From NCBI GenBank assembly GCA_049968515.1, contig JBMFQR010000003.1:1-64000 (forward strand): a stretch of 64,000 nucleotides of DNA. The letters run 5' to 3'. The translations under genes and the position numbers were made by a program. The stretch comes from JAOACQ01 sp049968515 (GTDB lineage: Bacteria > Spirochaetota > Brevinematia > Brevinematales > JAOACQ01). This document shows positions 7,569 to 15,710 of the stretch, piece after piece (position 1 is the stretch's first letter; each line of letters opens with the position of its first letter). The notes beneath the pieces were generated by a model. That model saw only the letters and a list, made by a program, of their open reading frames with translations, did no database searches and was not told the origin of the DNA.

Positions 7569-10082
7569 ATGACAGTAAGTAAAAACATAGCTGTTGTCGC
7601 ACCGGATATAAGACATCCTTATACATATAAAATGTGGGTCAATCTTTTAAAGTTTTCTGAAAATTATAATTTCAACCTTTACTTCTTCGTAGGCAACCAG
7701 TTAAACGATATTGACATAGAGAAAAGAGGCTGGAATTTTATATATGATTTAATAACTCCAGAAAAGTTTGATGGGCTTATTGTATTTGCTGGCTCGCTGT
7801 TCCACTATGTTGGTGTTGAAGAAGCTGTCAACTATTATAAAAAGCTAAAAAAAATCCCGATTGTTAATATTTCTCTCGATATTGGAAATTTCCCAGTGGT
7901 ACTCACGGATAATAAGTCTGGTATTAAAGAGGTGATAAAGCACTTTGTCTCTGTCCATAATAGAAAAAAGATTCTCTTTATTACAGGACCGAAACAACAT
8001 CCTGAAGCTATTGATAGATTTGAAGCCTATAAGGAAGGGCTTAAAGAGAATGGCCTTGAATTTAATCCAGAATTTGTACTTGAAGGAGATTTCCATCCAG
8101 AAAAAGCTCTGAATTCAATAAAAAAGTTCATCACAAAAAAGATTGATTTTGACGCGATAGTGGCATCAAATGATCTTTCAGCACTAACTGTAATGGACTT
8201 TCTCCAGAAAAATGGATACAGAGTACCTGAAGATTTCATAATAGCTGGTTATGATGACAGCTATGAGGCACAGTTTTCCATCCCATCTTTATCATCTGTT
8301 CATCAACCACTTGAAAAGATGGTTAAAAAGGCACTTGAAATGCTTTCAATGCTTCTGGAAAACAAAAAATTCGAAAGATCTTTCACTTTCAATACCTATT
8401 TTGTCCCAAGGGAATCCTGTGGATGTATAAGCGAGCAAACAAGCTATTTTGTTTTCAAGCAGATGTTTAAGGGTGGAGCCTATTTATCTTCTATAGAGTT
8501 TTATAATTCTGAATGTGAACAGATTATTAACCTTATTCACAAGGCGATGAAAGGTCTTGGCTTTAAAGATGATGTAGAACTCGAAAGGATTGTTTCTCTT
8601 ATTGAAGACATCTTTTTTCTTATTGATGGCTTTTCAAGCTCAAGAATTAAGGGATTTATAAAAACTCTCTCTGAATTTTTAATCAAAGCCAGCTACAATG
8701 AAGTCGAATTAAAATTTTTACACAAGTTGTTTGGGGAGTTAAGGCATCTTATCATTTCAAGAGTGATAATGAATGAAGAACTTCTGGGAAATCTTGACAG
8801 AATTTTCAAAGAGGTAAATGATGTCATTTTTGCTTATACAATAAACTATTTTAAGAAATCCGAGCTCGAAAACAAAAATTTCTCAGAAAAACTGGACTAT
8901 TTAATTCAGAAGATTCTTAGCAGCCACAATAATACAGAGCTTAAGGATTCTTTTAAAGGCTTACTACCAGAGCTAAATGATGGCTTATTTATCTTTAACC
9001 TCTTTGAAAACCTTGATGAGGAAAAAAAGCAGGACATATCAATATCGAGGGTGGTTTCGATAATAAAAGATTCTGAAGGTGTTGATTTTGAGGAAAAAGA
9101 TGCCCTCTTTGATTCTGTAAAATTGTTTCCAGACTTTCTGGAAACTAAAAACCATAAAAACTTTCTTGTCTTGCCACTTGTCGTAAGAAACAGTAAGTTT
9201 GGTTTTTTAGTGATTGAAATTAAGAACATTGATCCACTCTTTTACCTCTCTCTCCGCCAGCAGCTGAGCATTTCCATTTCAAACAATCTGCTTTTATACG
9301 AAGTCATAAGAAAGAATTTCAGTTATCAGAAGGAACTTGAAATGGCAAGAAAGGTTCAGCTACAATTGCTTCCCTCTTCGGTTCCAAATCAAAAAATATC
9401 ATTTTTTTATCAACCCATTGCAAATGTTGGTGGGGATTTCTTCTACTTTATTGACAATCCAGAAAAGAAAGAGATAACTTTCTTTATATTTGATGTTGCA
9501 GGTCACGGAATGGCAGCAGCCATAATAACCTCTATGATTAAAAGTTTTATTCTTCAATATAAAAGGGAAAATCTAAGCGATCCAGCCCAGTTTTTATCAT
9601 ATCTCAATAACAGTCTCGCCGAGGAGGAATTTGACCAGTACGTAACCGCATTTCTTTCCACATTTAATTTTGAAACACTTGAATTTACATATTGCAGTGC
9701 AGCACATCCAATGCCTTTCGTTATCAATAACAGTAAGGTTACTCAAATTGAAAACAAAAATGTAAGATCACTTGCTCTCGGCATATACTGTGGCAATGAA
9801 AATATTTGTTACTACAACAATTATACTATAAGAATTGAACCAGACACAAGAATCATCTTTTATACTGATGGTCTGCTTGACTGGATTCACAATAACAACT
9901 ATGACAAATCAAATGAAGAGATGAACAAAGAAAGGGAAAAGTTTTTCAAATTTTTGCTTTCCACCAAAAAAATGGCACCAAAATTGTTTATCAAAGAACT
10001 GGAGAACAAGATAAATTCAGATGTAAAAAGGGAAAAATCCAGACATCAGGATGATATATGTGTGGTATGTTTTGATGTGTAA
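7569..10082 (+). CDS. LacI-type ligand-sensor / PP2C (SpoIIE) phosphatase fusion
   Basis: An 837-residue cytoplasmic protein without signal peptide or transmembrane segments. Residues about 5-285 form a LacI/GalR-type periplasmic-binding-protein fold (AVVAPDIRHPYT, FDGLIVFAG, a NISLDIGNFPVV strand, RKKILFITGPKQHPEAIDR, IVASNDLSALTVMDFL, IIAGYDDS, then SSVHQPLEKM). It lacks the DNA-binding HTH. A helical middle and a GAF-like stretch (about 430-570) lead to a SpoIIE/RsbU phosphatase: ARKVQLQLLPSSVP linker, NVGGDFFYF and FDVAGHGMAAA metal-binding motifs, FYTDGLLDW, and SRHQDDICVV at the C-terminus. Ligand binding probably tunes dephosphorylation of an anti-anti-sigma-like partner. It starts 17 nt after pyrC. 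Confidence 0.85.
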   Translation: MTVSKNIAVVAPDIRHPYTYKMWVNLLKFSENYNFNLYFFVGNQLNDIDIEKRGWNFIYDLITPEKFDGLIVFAGSLFHYVGVEEAVNYYKKLKKIPIVNISLDIGNFPVVLTDNKSGIKEVIKHFVSVHNRKKILFITGPKQHPEAIDRFEAYKEGLKENGLEFNPEFVLEGDFHPEKALNSIKKFITKKIDFDAIVASNDLSALTVMDFLQKNGYRVPEDFIIAGYDDSYEAQFSIPSLSSVHQPLEKMVKKALEMLSMLLENKKFERSFTFNTYFVPRESCGCISEQTSYFVFKQMFKGGAYLSSIEFYNSECEQIINLIHKAMKGLGFKDDVELERIVSLIEDIFFLIDGFSSSRIKGFIKTLSEFLIKASYNEVELKFLHKLFGELRHLIISRVIMNEELLGNLDRIFKEVNDVIFAYTINYFKKSELENKNFSEKLDYLIQKILSSHNNTELKDSFKGLLPELNDGLFIFNLFENLDEEKKQDISISRVVSIIKDSEGVDFEEKDALFDSVKLFPDFLETKNHKNFLVLPLVVRNSKFGFLVIEIKNIDPLFYLSLRQQLSISISNNLLLYEVIRKNFSYQKELEMARKVQLQLLPSSVPNQKISFFYQPIANVGGDFFYFIDNPEKKEITFFIFDVAGHGMAAAIITSMIKSFILQYKRENLSDPAQFLSYLNNSLAEEEFDQYVTAFLSTFNFETLEFTYCSAAHPMPFVINNSKVTQIENKNVRSLALGIYCGNENICYYNNYTIRIEPDTRIIFYTDGLLDWIHNNNYDKSNEEMNKEREKFFKFLLSTKKMAPKLFIKELENKINSDVKREKSRHQDDICVVCFDV

Positions 10083-10098
10083 CTTTATGGAGGTAAAG

Positions 10099-10851
10099 AT
10101 GCAGATAAAAACAAAAAAAACCATCATCTACATTTTGATAATGGCTATCTTATTCCTTTCCGGTGCACTTCTTACAGGAGACTATCTCGCAATGAAATTT
10201 GATTTCACACAAAATATTTCTCCAATAGCCAAGATTACTATCTCTTTTCTTGCGATGCTTATTGCGTTACTGACAGGAAAGAATGGTATTTCAAGAAGCG
10301 ATACTGTAATGCTTTATATCGCTTTTCCCCTCACGTTCATAGGGGATGTTTTTGTAACCACCTCCATTTACTGGAATGATGCCTCTATTATCTTCAAGCT
10401 CGGTGGCATCTCATTTATCTTTTCTGTTTTGGTTTTTACAATAAGACACTCACGATATTTTTCTTTTCTTAAGAAGCCAACTTTTTTCAAAATTTTGCCA
10501 GCTATTGTGTTTTTTCTGATTCTTACATTTATGGTGGTATTTTTCTATAAACAGCTTCTCGAAAAGAAGCTGTTTATACTGGCCATTGTTTATGGATCTT
10601 TAGTTGTTTTATTTATCTGGGCTGGCATTGCAGCAAAATTCTGTAAATTATTTCCAAAGACAAATGCAAATTTGATATTTTATGGAAGTATTTTCTTCTT
10701 TCTAATGGAATTAACAGGGCAGCTTTTCAATCTGAAAGTGCCTTTTTTTACCGCCGCTGGCTTTTTACTTTCCTGGACATTTTATGTTCCAGCACTTATA
10801 CTTATTGCTTTAAGTGGCTATAAATTTAATGACTCTGAAAGCGGCAAATAG
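10099..10851 (+). CDS. Multi-pass membrane protein, possibly YhhN/lysoplasmalogenase family
   Basis: A 250-residue protein with about seven or eight hydrophobic helices. AFPLTFIGDVFV followed by LGGISFIFSVLVFTIRHSRYF resembles the YhhN family pattern (Gly-Asp, then Gly and a His/Tyr-containing helix), whose members include lysoplasmalogenases; the match is weak and function is not assured. I chose the ATG at 10099 because TGGAGGT precedes it by 4-5 nt. The upstream start at 10051 would overlap the phosphatase gene by 32 nt. The last 34 nt overlap the convergent histidine kinase gene. An 11-bp hairpin lies inside the coding sequence (10549-10575). Confidence 0.6.
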   Translation: MQIKTKKTIIYILIMAILFLSGALLTGDYLAMKFDFTQNISPIAKITISFLAMLIALLTGKNGISRSDTVMLYIAFPLTFIGDVFVTTSIYWNDASIIFKLGGISFIFSVLVFTIRHSRYFSFLKKPTFFKILPAIVFFLILTFMVVFFYKQLLEKKLFILAIVYGSLVVLFIWAGIAAKFCKLFPKTNANLIFYGSIFFFLMELTGQLFNLKVPFFTAAGFLLSWTFYVPALILIALSGYKFNDSESGK

Positions 10852-12233
10852 ATAAAGAATGTGCTTCCAACACCAACCTGGGATATTACATCAATATAGC
10901 CTTTGTGATTTCTCACTATAGAAAAGGATATGCTAAGGCCAAGTCCACTGCCATCTTTTTTTGTGGTAAAGTAAGGATCGAATATTCTTGAGATTATAAA
11001 GGGGGGGATTCCTTTTCCTGTATCCTTGAAGTATGCACATATGTATTTTCCCTCAGATATGGGAAGGTAATTTTTCCCCTCCACCAACTCAATGAGCTTT
11101 AGTCCTACAGTAAGACTGCCACCATCCGGCATCGCCTGACAGGCATTTGTAACTATATTTTCAATAACCTGAATGAGCTGACCTTCATCAGCAAATACAA
11201 CAAAATTTTCTTTTTCAAATTCAAAATTTAATTCAATTTTCAGGTTTTGAAATTTTCCCCTGATGACAAAGTTTGTTGTTTCTACAAGAAGCTGATTGAA
11301 GTTTATCTCTTTCTTGAGCATAGGAAGGCCTTTTGAAATTGTAAGAAGTTTTAGACTTAAATCCTTTGCCCTGTTACATGCCTTTTCTGCCTCTTCAAGA
11401 AAATGGTAGTTGGAATCCTCTGGTTTTGTAAAGCATTTCGCAAGTGAGATATTTCCTATTAAAGCAACAAGCATATTGTTTAAATCATGGCTTATCCCAT
11501 CTGTGATTATTTTGAGAGAATCAAACTTACTCATCTTTGTAAGCTCTTCTGCCATTTTCTTTTGTATTTCCAGATCTTCAAAAACCAGAACGAAGCTTTC
11601 AACACCTAACTTTGCGATTTTTATGGGAAAGGAAGCTAATAAGAATGTTAATTCTTTATTTTTGACTTTTATCTCCATCTTTCTTTTCAGCTCGGATTTT
11701 CTATCGATGCTTTCTTTTAATTCTTCTATAAAATCCTTTTCGACTCTATCCTTTAAAAAATCGCAAATAGAAGTTCTTTTTACCTTATCTTTCTCAATAT
11801 TGAAATAAGTTACAAATGCATCGTTAACAAAATCTATATTTCCGTTTTTATCAAGCACTATAAGAATATTATGATTTTTTTCTGCAATCTCTTTAAAAAT
11901 GTTCAACTCATAAATTAGAGCTTCCAACTTTGAAAAATCCATAATACTTGCATAAAAATAGCCTTCTCTTTTCACGAATTTAAAACAAAACATCTTCGAT
12001 TCTATTCTCTGAAGCATTTCAAAAAACGAATCATTCTCAAGCCTTATAAGCCTGCTTTTAATATCATTCTTTATATCATCAGGGAACAAATCATAAAAAT
12101 CAGTTAGGAAAAAAGTGCTTTTGAAAAGATGATTGGAAAATAGAATTCTTCCTTCATTATCGAAAATGCAGATTGCTTCTCCCGGATTTCTTAAAATGGA
12201 ATCAAAAATTAACTCCTTAATGTTCTCACTCAT
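10818..12233 (-). CDS. PAS-domain sensor histidine kinase
   Basis: A 471-residue soluble kinase with two PAS-like regions (about 5-110 and 115-225: ICIFDNEGRILFSN and ILIVLDKNGNIDFVNDAF). The H-box GISHDLNNML has phospho-accepting His249 followed by Asp-Leu-Asn, the NtrB/HisKA_3-like variant. The ATPase domain follows with NIVTNACQAMP (N box), FKDTGKGIPP (G1), DPYFTTKKDGSGLGLSI (F and G2). There are no transmembrane segments, so it senses a cytoplasmic signal. No response regulator lies in the window. A partial -10 (TATACT, 12276-12271 on this strand) overlaps the tRNA promoter region. Confidence 0.88.
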   Translation of the reverse strand: MSENIKELIFDSILRNPGEAICIFDNEGRILFSNHLFKSTFFLTDFYDLFPDDIKNDIKSRLIRLENDSFFEMLQRIESKMFCFKFVKREGYFYASIMDFSKLEALIYELNIFKEIAEKNHNILIVLDKNGNIDFVNDAFVTYFNIEKDKVKRTSICDFLKDRVEKDFIEELKESIDRKSELKRKMEIKVKNKELTFLLASFPIKIAKLGVESFVLVFEDLEIQKKMAEELTKMSKFDSLKIITDGISHDLNNMLVALIGNISLAKCFTKPEDSNYHFLEEAEKACNRAKDLSLKLLTISKGLPMLKKEINFNQLLVETTNFVIRGKFQNLKIELNFEFEKENFVVFADEGQLIQVIENIVTNACQAMPDGGSLTVGLKLIELVEGKNYLPISEGKYICAYFKDTGKGIPPFIISRIFDPYFTTKKDGSGLGLSISFSIVRNHKGYIDVISQVGVGSTFFIYLPLSESLNL

Positions 12234-12249
12234 AAGACCTTCAAAAATA

Positions 12250-12278
12250 TTGAAAAATAAAAAAAAATAAAGTATAAT
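12250..12278 (+). promoter_or_regulatory. Sigma-70 promoter of the tRNA-Val pair
   Basis: TTGAAA (12250-12255), a 17-nt spacer and consensus TATAAT (12273-12278). Predicted start is near 12285, about 34 nt before the first tRNA. Confidence 0.7.
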
Positions 12279-12318
12279 TAAAATAATCTATTGTCGGAGG
12301 CATTGGACTATATTTGAT

Positions 12319-12392
12319 GGTTGATTAGCTCAGATGGTTAGAGCGCTTGCCTCACATGCAAGAGGTCGCTGGTTCGACTCCAGCATCAACCA
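12319..12392 (+). tRNA. tRNA-Val (anticodon CAC)
   Basis: Full cloverleaf. Acceptor GGTTGAT pairs with ATCAACC (12385-12391), D stem GCTC/GAGC, anticodon stem CTTGC/GCAAG around loop CTCACAT (anticodon at 12353-12355), T stem GCTGG/CCAGC with loop TTCGACT, discriminator A. The 3' CCA is not fully encoded, so it must be added by nucleotidyltransferase. It reads GUG codons. Confidence 0.95.
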
Positions 12393-12402
12393 TTTTAAGT
12401 CA

Positions 12403-12477
12403 GGGCGGTTAGCTCAGATGGTTTAGAGTACCTGCTCGACACGCAGGGGGTCACTGGTTCGATTCCAGTACCGCCCA
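12403..12477 (+). tRNA. tRNA-Val (anticodon GAC), with C33
   Basis: Acceptor GGGCGGT pairs with ACCGCCC (12470-12476), D stem GCTC/GAGT, anticodon stem CCTGC/GCAGG, T stem ACTGG/CCAGT with loop TTCGATT, discriminator A. The anticodon loop is TCGACAC, which places GAC at 12438-12440 (GUU/GUC codons). Position 32 is T and 33 is C, the reverse of the usual C32-U33; the U33 turn is nearly universal in elongator tRNAs. CCA is not encoded. It lies 10 nt after tRNA-Val(CAC) and probably shares its transcript. Confidence 0.88.
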
Positions 12478-12501
12478 TATTCTCTCTTAAAGTATCACCC
12501 T

Positions 12502-13314
12502 TCAAAATTCCTCACTTTTGTACAAAGAAGAAATCTTCTTTGCTTTTGAAAGATAGTACTCTGAAAGTTCTGTGTTGCCAAGTTTTTCGTACAATGTTCC
12601 TATTTTTTTAAGGTTGAGATATATACCACGTGTGTTCTCAACAAGTTTGTCATTTTCAAGTGATTTTTTATAATTCTCAATGGCTTTTTCATATGATTTC
12701 TTCTCCTCATAGACTCTGCCAATATTGTAATAACTATCAGCTGTCACAAGAAAATTCTTCTTGTTCTCACACAATTTGAGAGCTTTTAAAAAAAAGTCCA
12801 GTGCCTTTTCATAATTCATAATTTTAAGCATTAATTTTCCATAGTTGTTGTAATATCTCGCCCTTTCTTCGTCACTCTTTATGGATTTTTCAGCAACATT
12901 AAAAGCCTCTTTCGATTTCTCAAGATAAAAATTGCTCTGTGTCTTCTCATAAAGTTTCATCCAAAGTCTTGCAATATTTAACATTGTATCAAATGAAAAG
13001 TTTCTTCCCTCCACTTTTTCAATATTGTATGCATTAAAAATATAGTTTGAAGCTGAGATAATATCACCGGAATTTATATATATCTCTGCAACCAGGTTAT
13101 TAATCTCCACAATTTGCTTGACTGAATCCACTTTGTATGCCATTTCCAGGGATTGGCTAAGATAATTCAGTGCAGTATCAGTATCCCCCTTCATATAGGA
13201 GGAAATAGCAGATTTTTTATACTCTTCAACATTATTCTTTATATCGCTCTTAATTCCAGTCTCTTTTGCTCCACAGGAAGTAAGTATTATTAAAAATACA
13301 AAAAGAAACTTCAT
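12502..13314 (-). CDS. TPR-repeat lipoprotein
   Basis: A 270-residue protein with a lipoprotein signal (MKFLFVFLIILTSC, lipobox cysteine at residue 14), followed by tetratricopeptide repeats. Clear units include AISSYMKGDTDTALNYLSQSLEMA, ARYYNNYGKLMLKIMNYEKALDFFLKALKL, ADSYYNIGRVYEEKKSYEKAIENYKKSL and LNLKKIGTLYEKLGNTELSEYYLSKA. It is the last gene of the sigma/mla run and overlaps mlaD by 4 nt, so it may be a periplasmic or outer-membrane scaffold in the same process. The partner is unknown. Confidence 0.8.
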   Translation of the reverse strand: MKFLFVFLIILTSCGAKETGIKSDIKNNVEEYKKSAISSYMKGDTDTALNYLSQSLEMAYKVDSVKQIVEINNLVAEIYINSGDIISASNYIFNAYNIEKVEGRNFSFDTMLNIARLWMKLYEKTQSNFYLEKSKEAFNVAEKSIKSDEERARYYNNYGKLMLKIMNYEKALDFFLKALKLCENKKNFLVTADSYYNIGRVYEEKKSYEKAIENYKKSLENDKLVENTRGIYLNLKKIGTLYEKLGNTELSEYYLSKAKKISSLYKSEEF

Positions 13315-14186
13315 CTTTCCTCCGGGATAAATTTATCTTGCTTTTCCTTTTCACCACCTAAAACATTTTTCACTCCGATAAGCACCTTTTTTAATTCTAT
13401 GAGGTTCTGCTGAAGCAGGTCCATTGTCCTATCAACGTTAACAGGTGTATTTTGAAACTTTGACGATAAATCCTTGATATTCTTAAGTGTAACATCAACC
13501 GACAATAATATATTTTCAACTTTCCCAAGCAATGCTTTTCTATCTTTAACTATACCTCCAATTGTGTTGTTTGTAGAATTAATTTCATAGGAGAGTTCTT
13601 TGAGATTTCGAACCATTATTTTCAGTTCTTCTGTGACATCCTTAACATTATACATTGTCTGATTTATTACAGGCTTTAAACTATCGATGTTATCAAGTAT
13701 CTTCTTTGCTGTAGCAGTTAAATCATCTTTCTTTTGCATTGTTGCATCATATTTTTCAAGAATGGCAAGTCCCTCCTTGTCATCAGAAGATAATACTCTG
13801 CTTCCAGGCTCCAATATCTTGTAGCCTTTCTCAGGAGGATGAATGAGTACAAAGGTTGCCCCACCAAGAAGTGTTGGTTGAACTTTCATCACACTGTTTT
13901 CTCTTATGAGCTTTCTGTACTCCCTGAGTATTATAAAATCAACTCTGACAGTTTCATCATCCAGCAATCTTACTTCCTTTATTTTTCCAATATTTATTCC
14001 CTTATATTTTACCGCATTACCAGCTGCAAATCCATAACTATCATTCAGGATAGAATAGTAAGTGTCCTTAAATTTAAATATATAACTTCCTCTTCCAAGA
14101 AGGATTATAGTGACTATAAATAATATTAATCCGATTATTACAAAGGCTGCCACCATCTTTTGCATTGCTCTAAAAGTAAAGGGCAT
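13311..14186 (-). CDS. mlaD: MlaD-like MCE-domain protein
   Basis: A 291-residue inner-membrane-anchored protein: an N-terminal transmembrane helix (AAFVIIGLILFIVTIILL), then one MCE domain at about residues 38-115 (YGFAAGNAVKYKGINIGKIKEVRL), then a long helical tail with heptad character. MCE proteins form hexameric rings that ferry lipids between inner and outer membranes. The C-terminal helices are longer than in E. coli MlaD and recall the PqiB/TGD2-like tail. It lies directly downstream of the matching ATPase and permease genes and overlaps the TPR lipoprotein gene. Confidence 0.87.
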   Translation of the reverse strand: MPFTFRAMQKMVAAFVIIGLILFIVTIILLGRGSYIFKFKDTYYSILNDSYGFAAGNAVKYKGINIGKIKEVRLLDDETVRVDFIILREYRKLIRENSVMKVQPTLLGGATFVLIHPPEKGYKILEPGSRVLSSDDKEGLAILEKYDATMQKKDDLTATAKKILDNIDSLKPVINQTMYNVKDVTEELKIMVRNLKELSYEINSTNNTIGGIVKDRKALLGKVENILLSVDVTLKNIKDLSSKFQNTPVNVDRTMDLLQQNLIELKKVLIGVKNVLGGEKEKQDKFIPEER

Positions 14187-14201
14187 TTCCCCTCCTCTTT
14201 T

Positions 14202-14924
14202 TTAAATTCCTAAAAACTCTTTTACTTTTTCGTTTCCTGTATTTAAAATATCCTCTTTGCTACCCTTTTCTATTATAACACCTTCATCCAAAATTGCAAT
14301 CCTTTCCCCTATTTCAATAATAGTTTTTGAATCACTTGTAGCAAAAACCACAGTTTTATTTTTTTCCTTGAATTCAATCATTACTTTTTTTAGCTTTCTT
14401 TGGGTATGAACATCAAGACTTGAAAATGGATTGTCAAGAAAGAGAAAATCCGGTTCATGACTTATAGCTCTCACAATACTTACAATCATTTTTTCTCCAC
14501 TTGACAGAGAAGCTGGTCTTAAGTTTATATCATTGTCAAAGCCAAAATAATCAAGATAAAATTGGATAATCTCTTTTACCTCTCTTTCTCTTAAACTAGT
14601 GTGATAGTCATAATAAAGGGAAAGATTTTCATATACTGAAAGATTGCTTATCAGAGCAGCATTTTGAAATACAAAACCACAATTTTTATGAAAATCAAGT
14701 AGTTGTCTTTGTGAAAATTTGAAGATGTTTTTACCATTTACCTCAACCCTTCCACTTTGAGGAAAAACAAGCCCCACAATTGCTTTTAGAAGCGTCGTTT
14801 TTCCACATCCTGCGGGTCCAAAGATACAATATAACTCTCCAGTGGAAATAAAATCTGAAATATCTCTCAGTACAATATAATCATCAAATTTAACAGTAAG
14901 ATTCTTGATTTCAATTGATACCAT
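14202..14924 (-). CDS. mlaF: MlaF-like ABC transporter ATP-binding protein
   Basis: A 240-residue ATPase powering the Mla lipid transporter. Walker A GPAGCGKTTLLKAI is at about residues 37-44, Q-loop VFQNAALI, signature SLSSGEKMIVSIVRAISHEP (LSSGE in place of LSGGQ), Walker B FLFLDNPFSSLD and the switch region ATSDSKTIIEIG. Note Asn replacing the usual Glu after the Walker B Asp (LDNPF where LDEPF is expected), which would remove the standard catalytic base, and Ser in place of the H-loop His (ATSDS); both are unusual for an active ATPase. It lies between mlaE and mlaD. Confidence 0.85.
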   Translation of the reverse strand: MVSIEIKNLTVKFDDYIVLRDISDFISTGELYCIFGPAGCGKTTLLKAIVGLVFPQSGRVEVNGKNIFKFSQRQLLDFHKNCGFVFQNAALISNLSVYENLSLYYDYHTSLREREVKEIIQFYLDYFGFDNDINLRPASLSSGEKMIVSIVRAISHEPDFLFLDNPFSSLDVHTQRKLKKVMIEFKEKNKTVVFATSDSKTIIEIGERIAILDEGVIIEKGSKEDILNTGNEKVKEFLGI

Positions 14925-14933
14925 ATCTCTCTC

Positions 14934-15710
14934 TTACAAATAACTTACCAGAGTAATTACAAGGTCAAAACCAAAGAGGGCAAATATAGAACTTACGACT
15001 GCTTTTGTAGCTACCTGTGGAACCTGTGTAGATGTAACCGCCTGAAAGCCATAGTAGATAGATATAGCAGAAATAAATATTCCAAAAAGCCCTCCTTTAA
15101 ATAAGCTCATAAATATGTCAAAAAAGTTTATAGCATTAAGCACATATCTTGAAAACATCTCAAATGAGATATTGAATAAAGCCCCAACAATCATTCCTCC
15201 AATAATACCAACTGCATTGAAGTATATAGTAAGAAGCAATATCGAGACAATCATCCCGGCAATTCTCGGAAAAACGATATATCTTAATGTGTTAATACCG
15301 AGCATCTCAAGTGCATTGACCTCATCATTTACCATCATTGTACCAATTTCAACAGCAATGGCTGTACCAGAACGGCTTAAGACAATGAAGGAAGTAATAA
15401 CCGGTCCAAGTTCTCGCACAATTACAATGTTGAGTAGCTTTCCTACCAAATCAAGGGCTCCAATCTGACTTAGCTGGGTGAAAAGCTGTAAGATAGTTAT
15501 TGCTCCAAGTGAAAAAGAAACAATGGTGATGATTTTTAAGGCCATATTGCCAGTAAAGTAAATTTGTGATATTAAAACTCTATTGATCCTCTTTTTCCCC
15601 GCGCTGCTTGAAAAATAAGCTATAAAGGAATAGAAGATTAAGGCAAGCACTCCACCATAATATTTTAGCTTTGTCTTAAACCACTTAGTAATTATTCCAA
15701 ACACTTTCAT
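14934..15710 (-). CDS. mlaE: MlaE-family permease
   Basis: A 258-residue inner-membrane permease of the MlaE family, with about six hydrophobic segments and the conserved central block GPVITSFIVLSRSGTAIAVEIGTMMVNDEVNALEMLG, in which the family's Glu and the DEVNALE motif are intact. With MlaF and MlaD it would form the inner-membrane complex that moves phospholipids to or from the outer membrane. Its start lies 26 nt inside the end of the sigma factor gene, indicating coupled expression. Confidence 0.9.
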   Translation of the reverse strand: MKVFGIITKWFKTKLKYYGGVLALIFYSFIAYFSSSAGKKRINRVLISQIYFTGNMALKIITIVSFSLGAITILQLFTQLSQIGALDLVGKLLNIVIVRELGPVITSFIVLSRSGTAIAVEIGTMMVNDEVNALEMLGINTLRYIVFPRIAGMIVSILLLTIYFNAVGIIGGMIVGALFNISFEMFSRYVLNAINFFDIFMSLFKGGLFGIFISAISIYYGFQAVTSTQVPQVATKAVVSSIFALFGFDLVITLVSYL

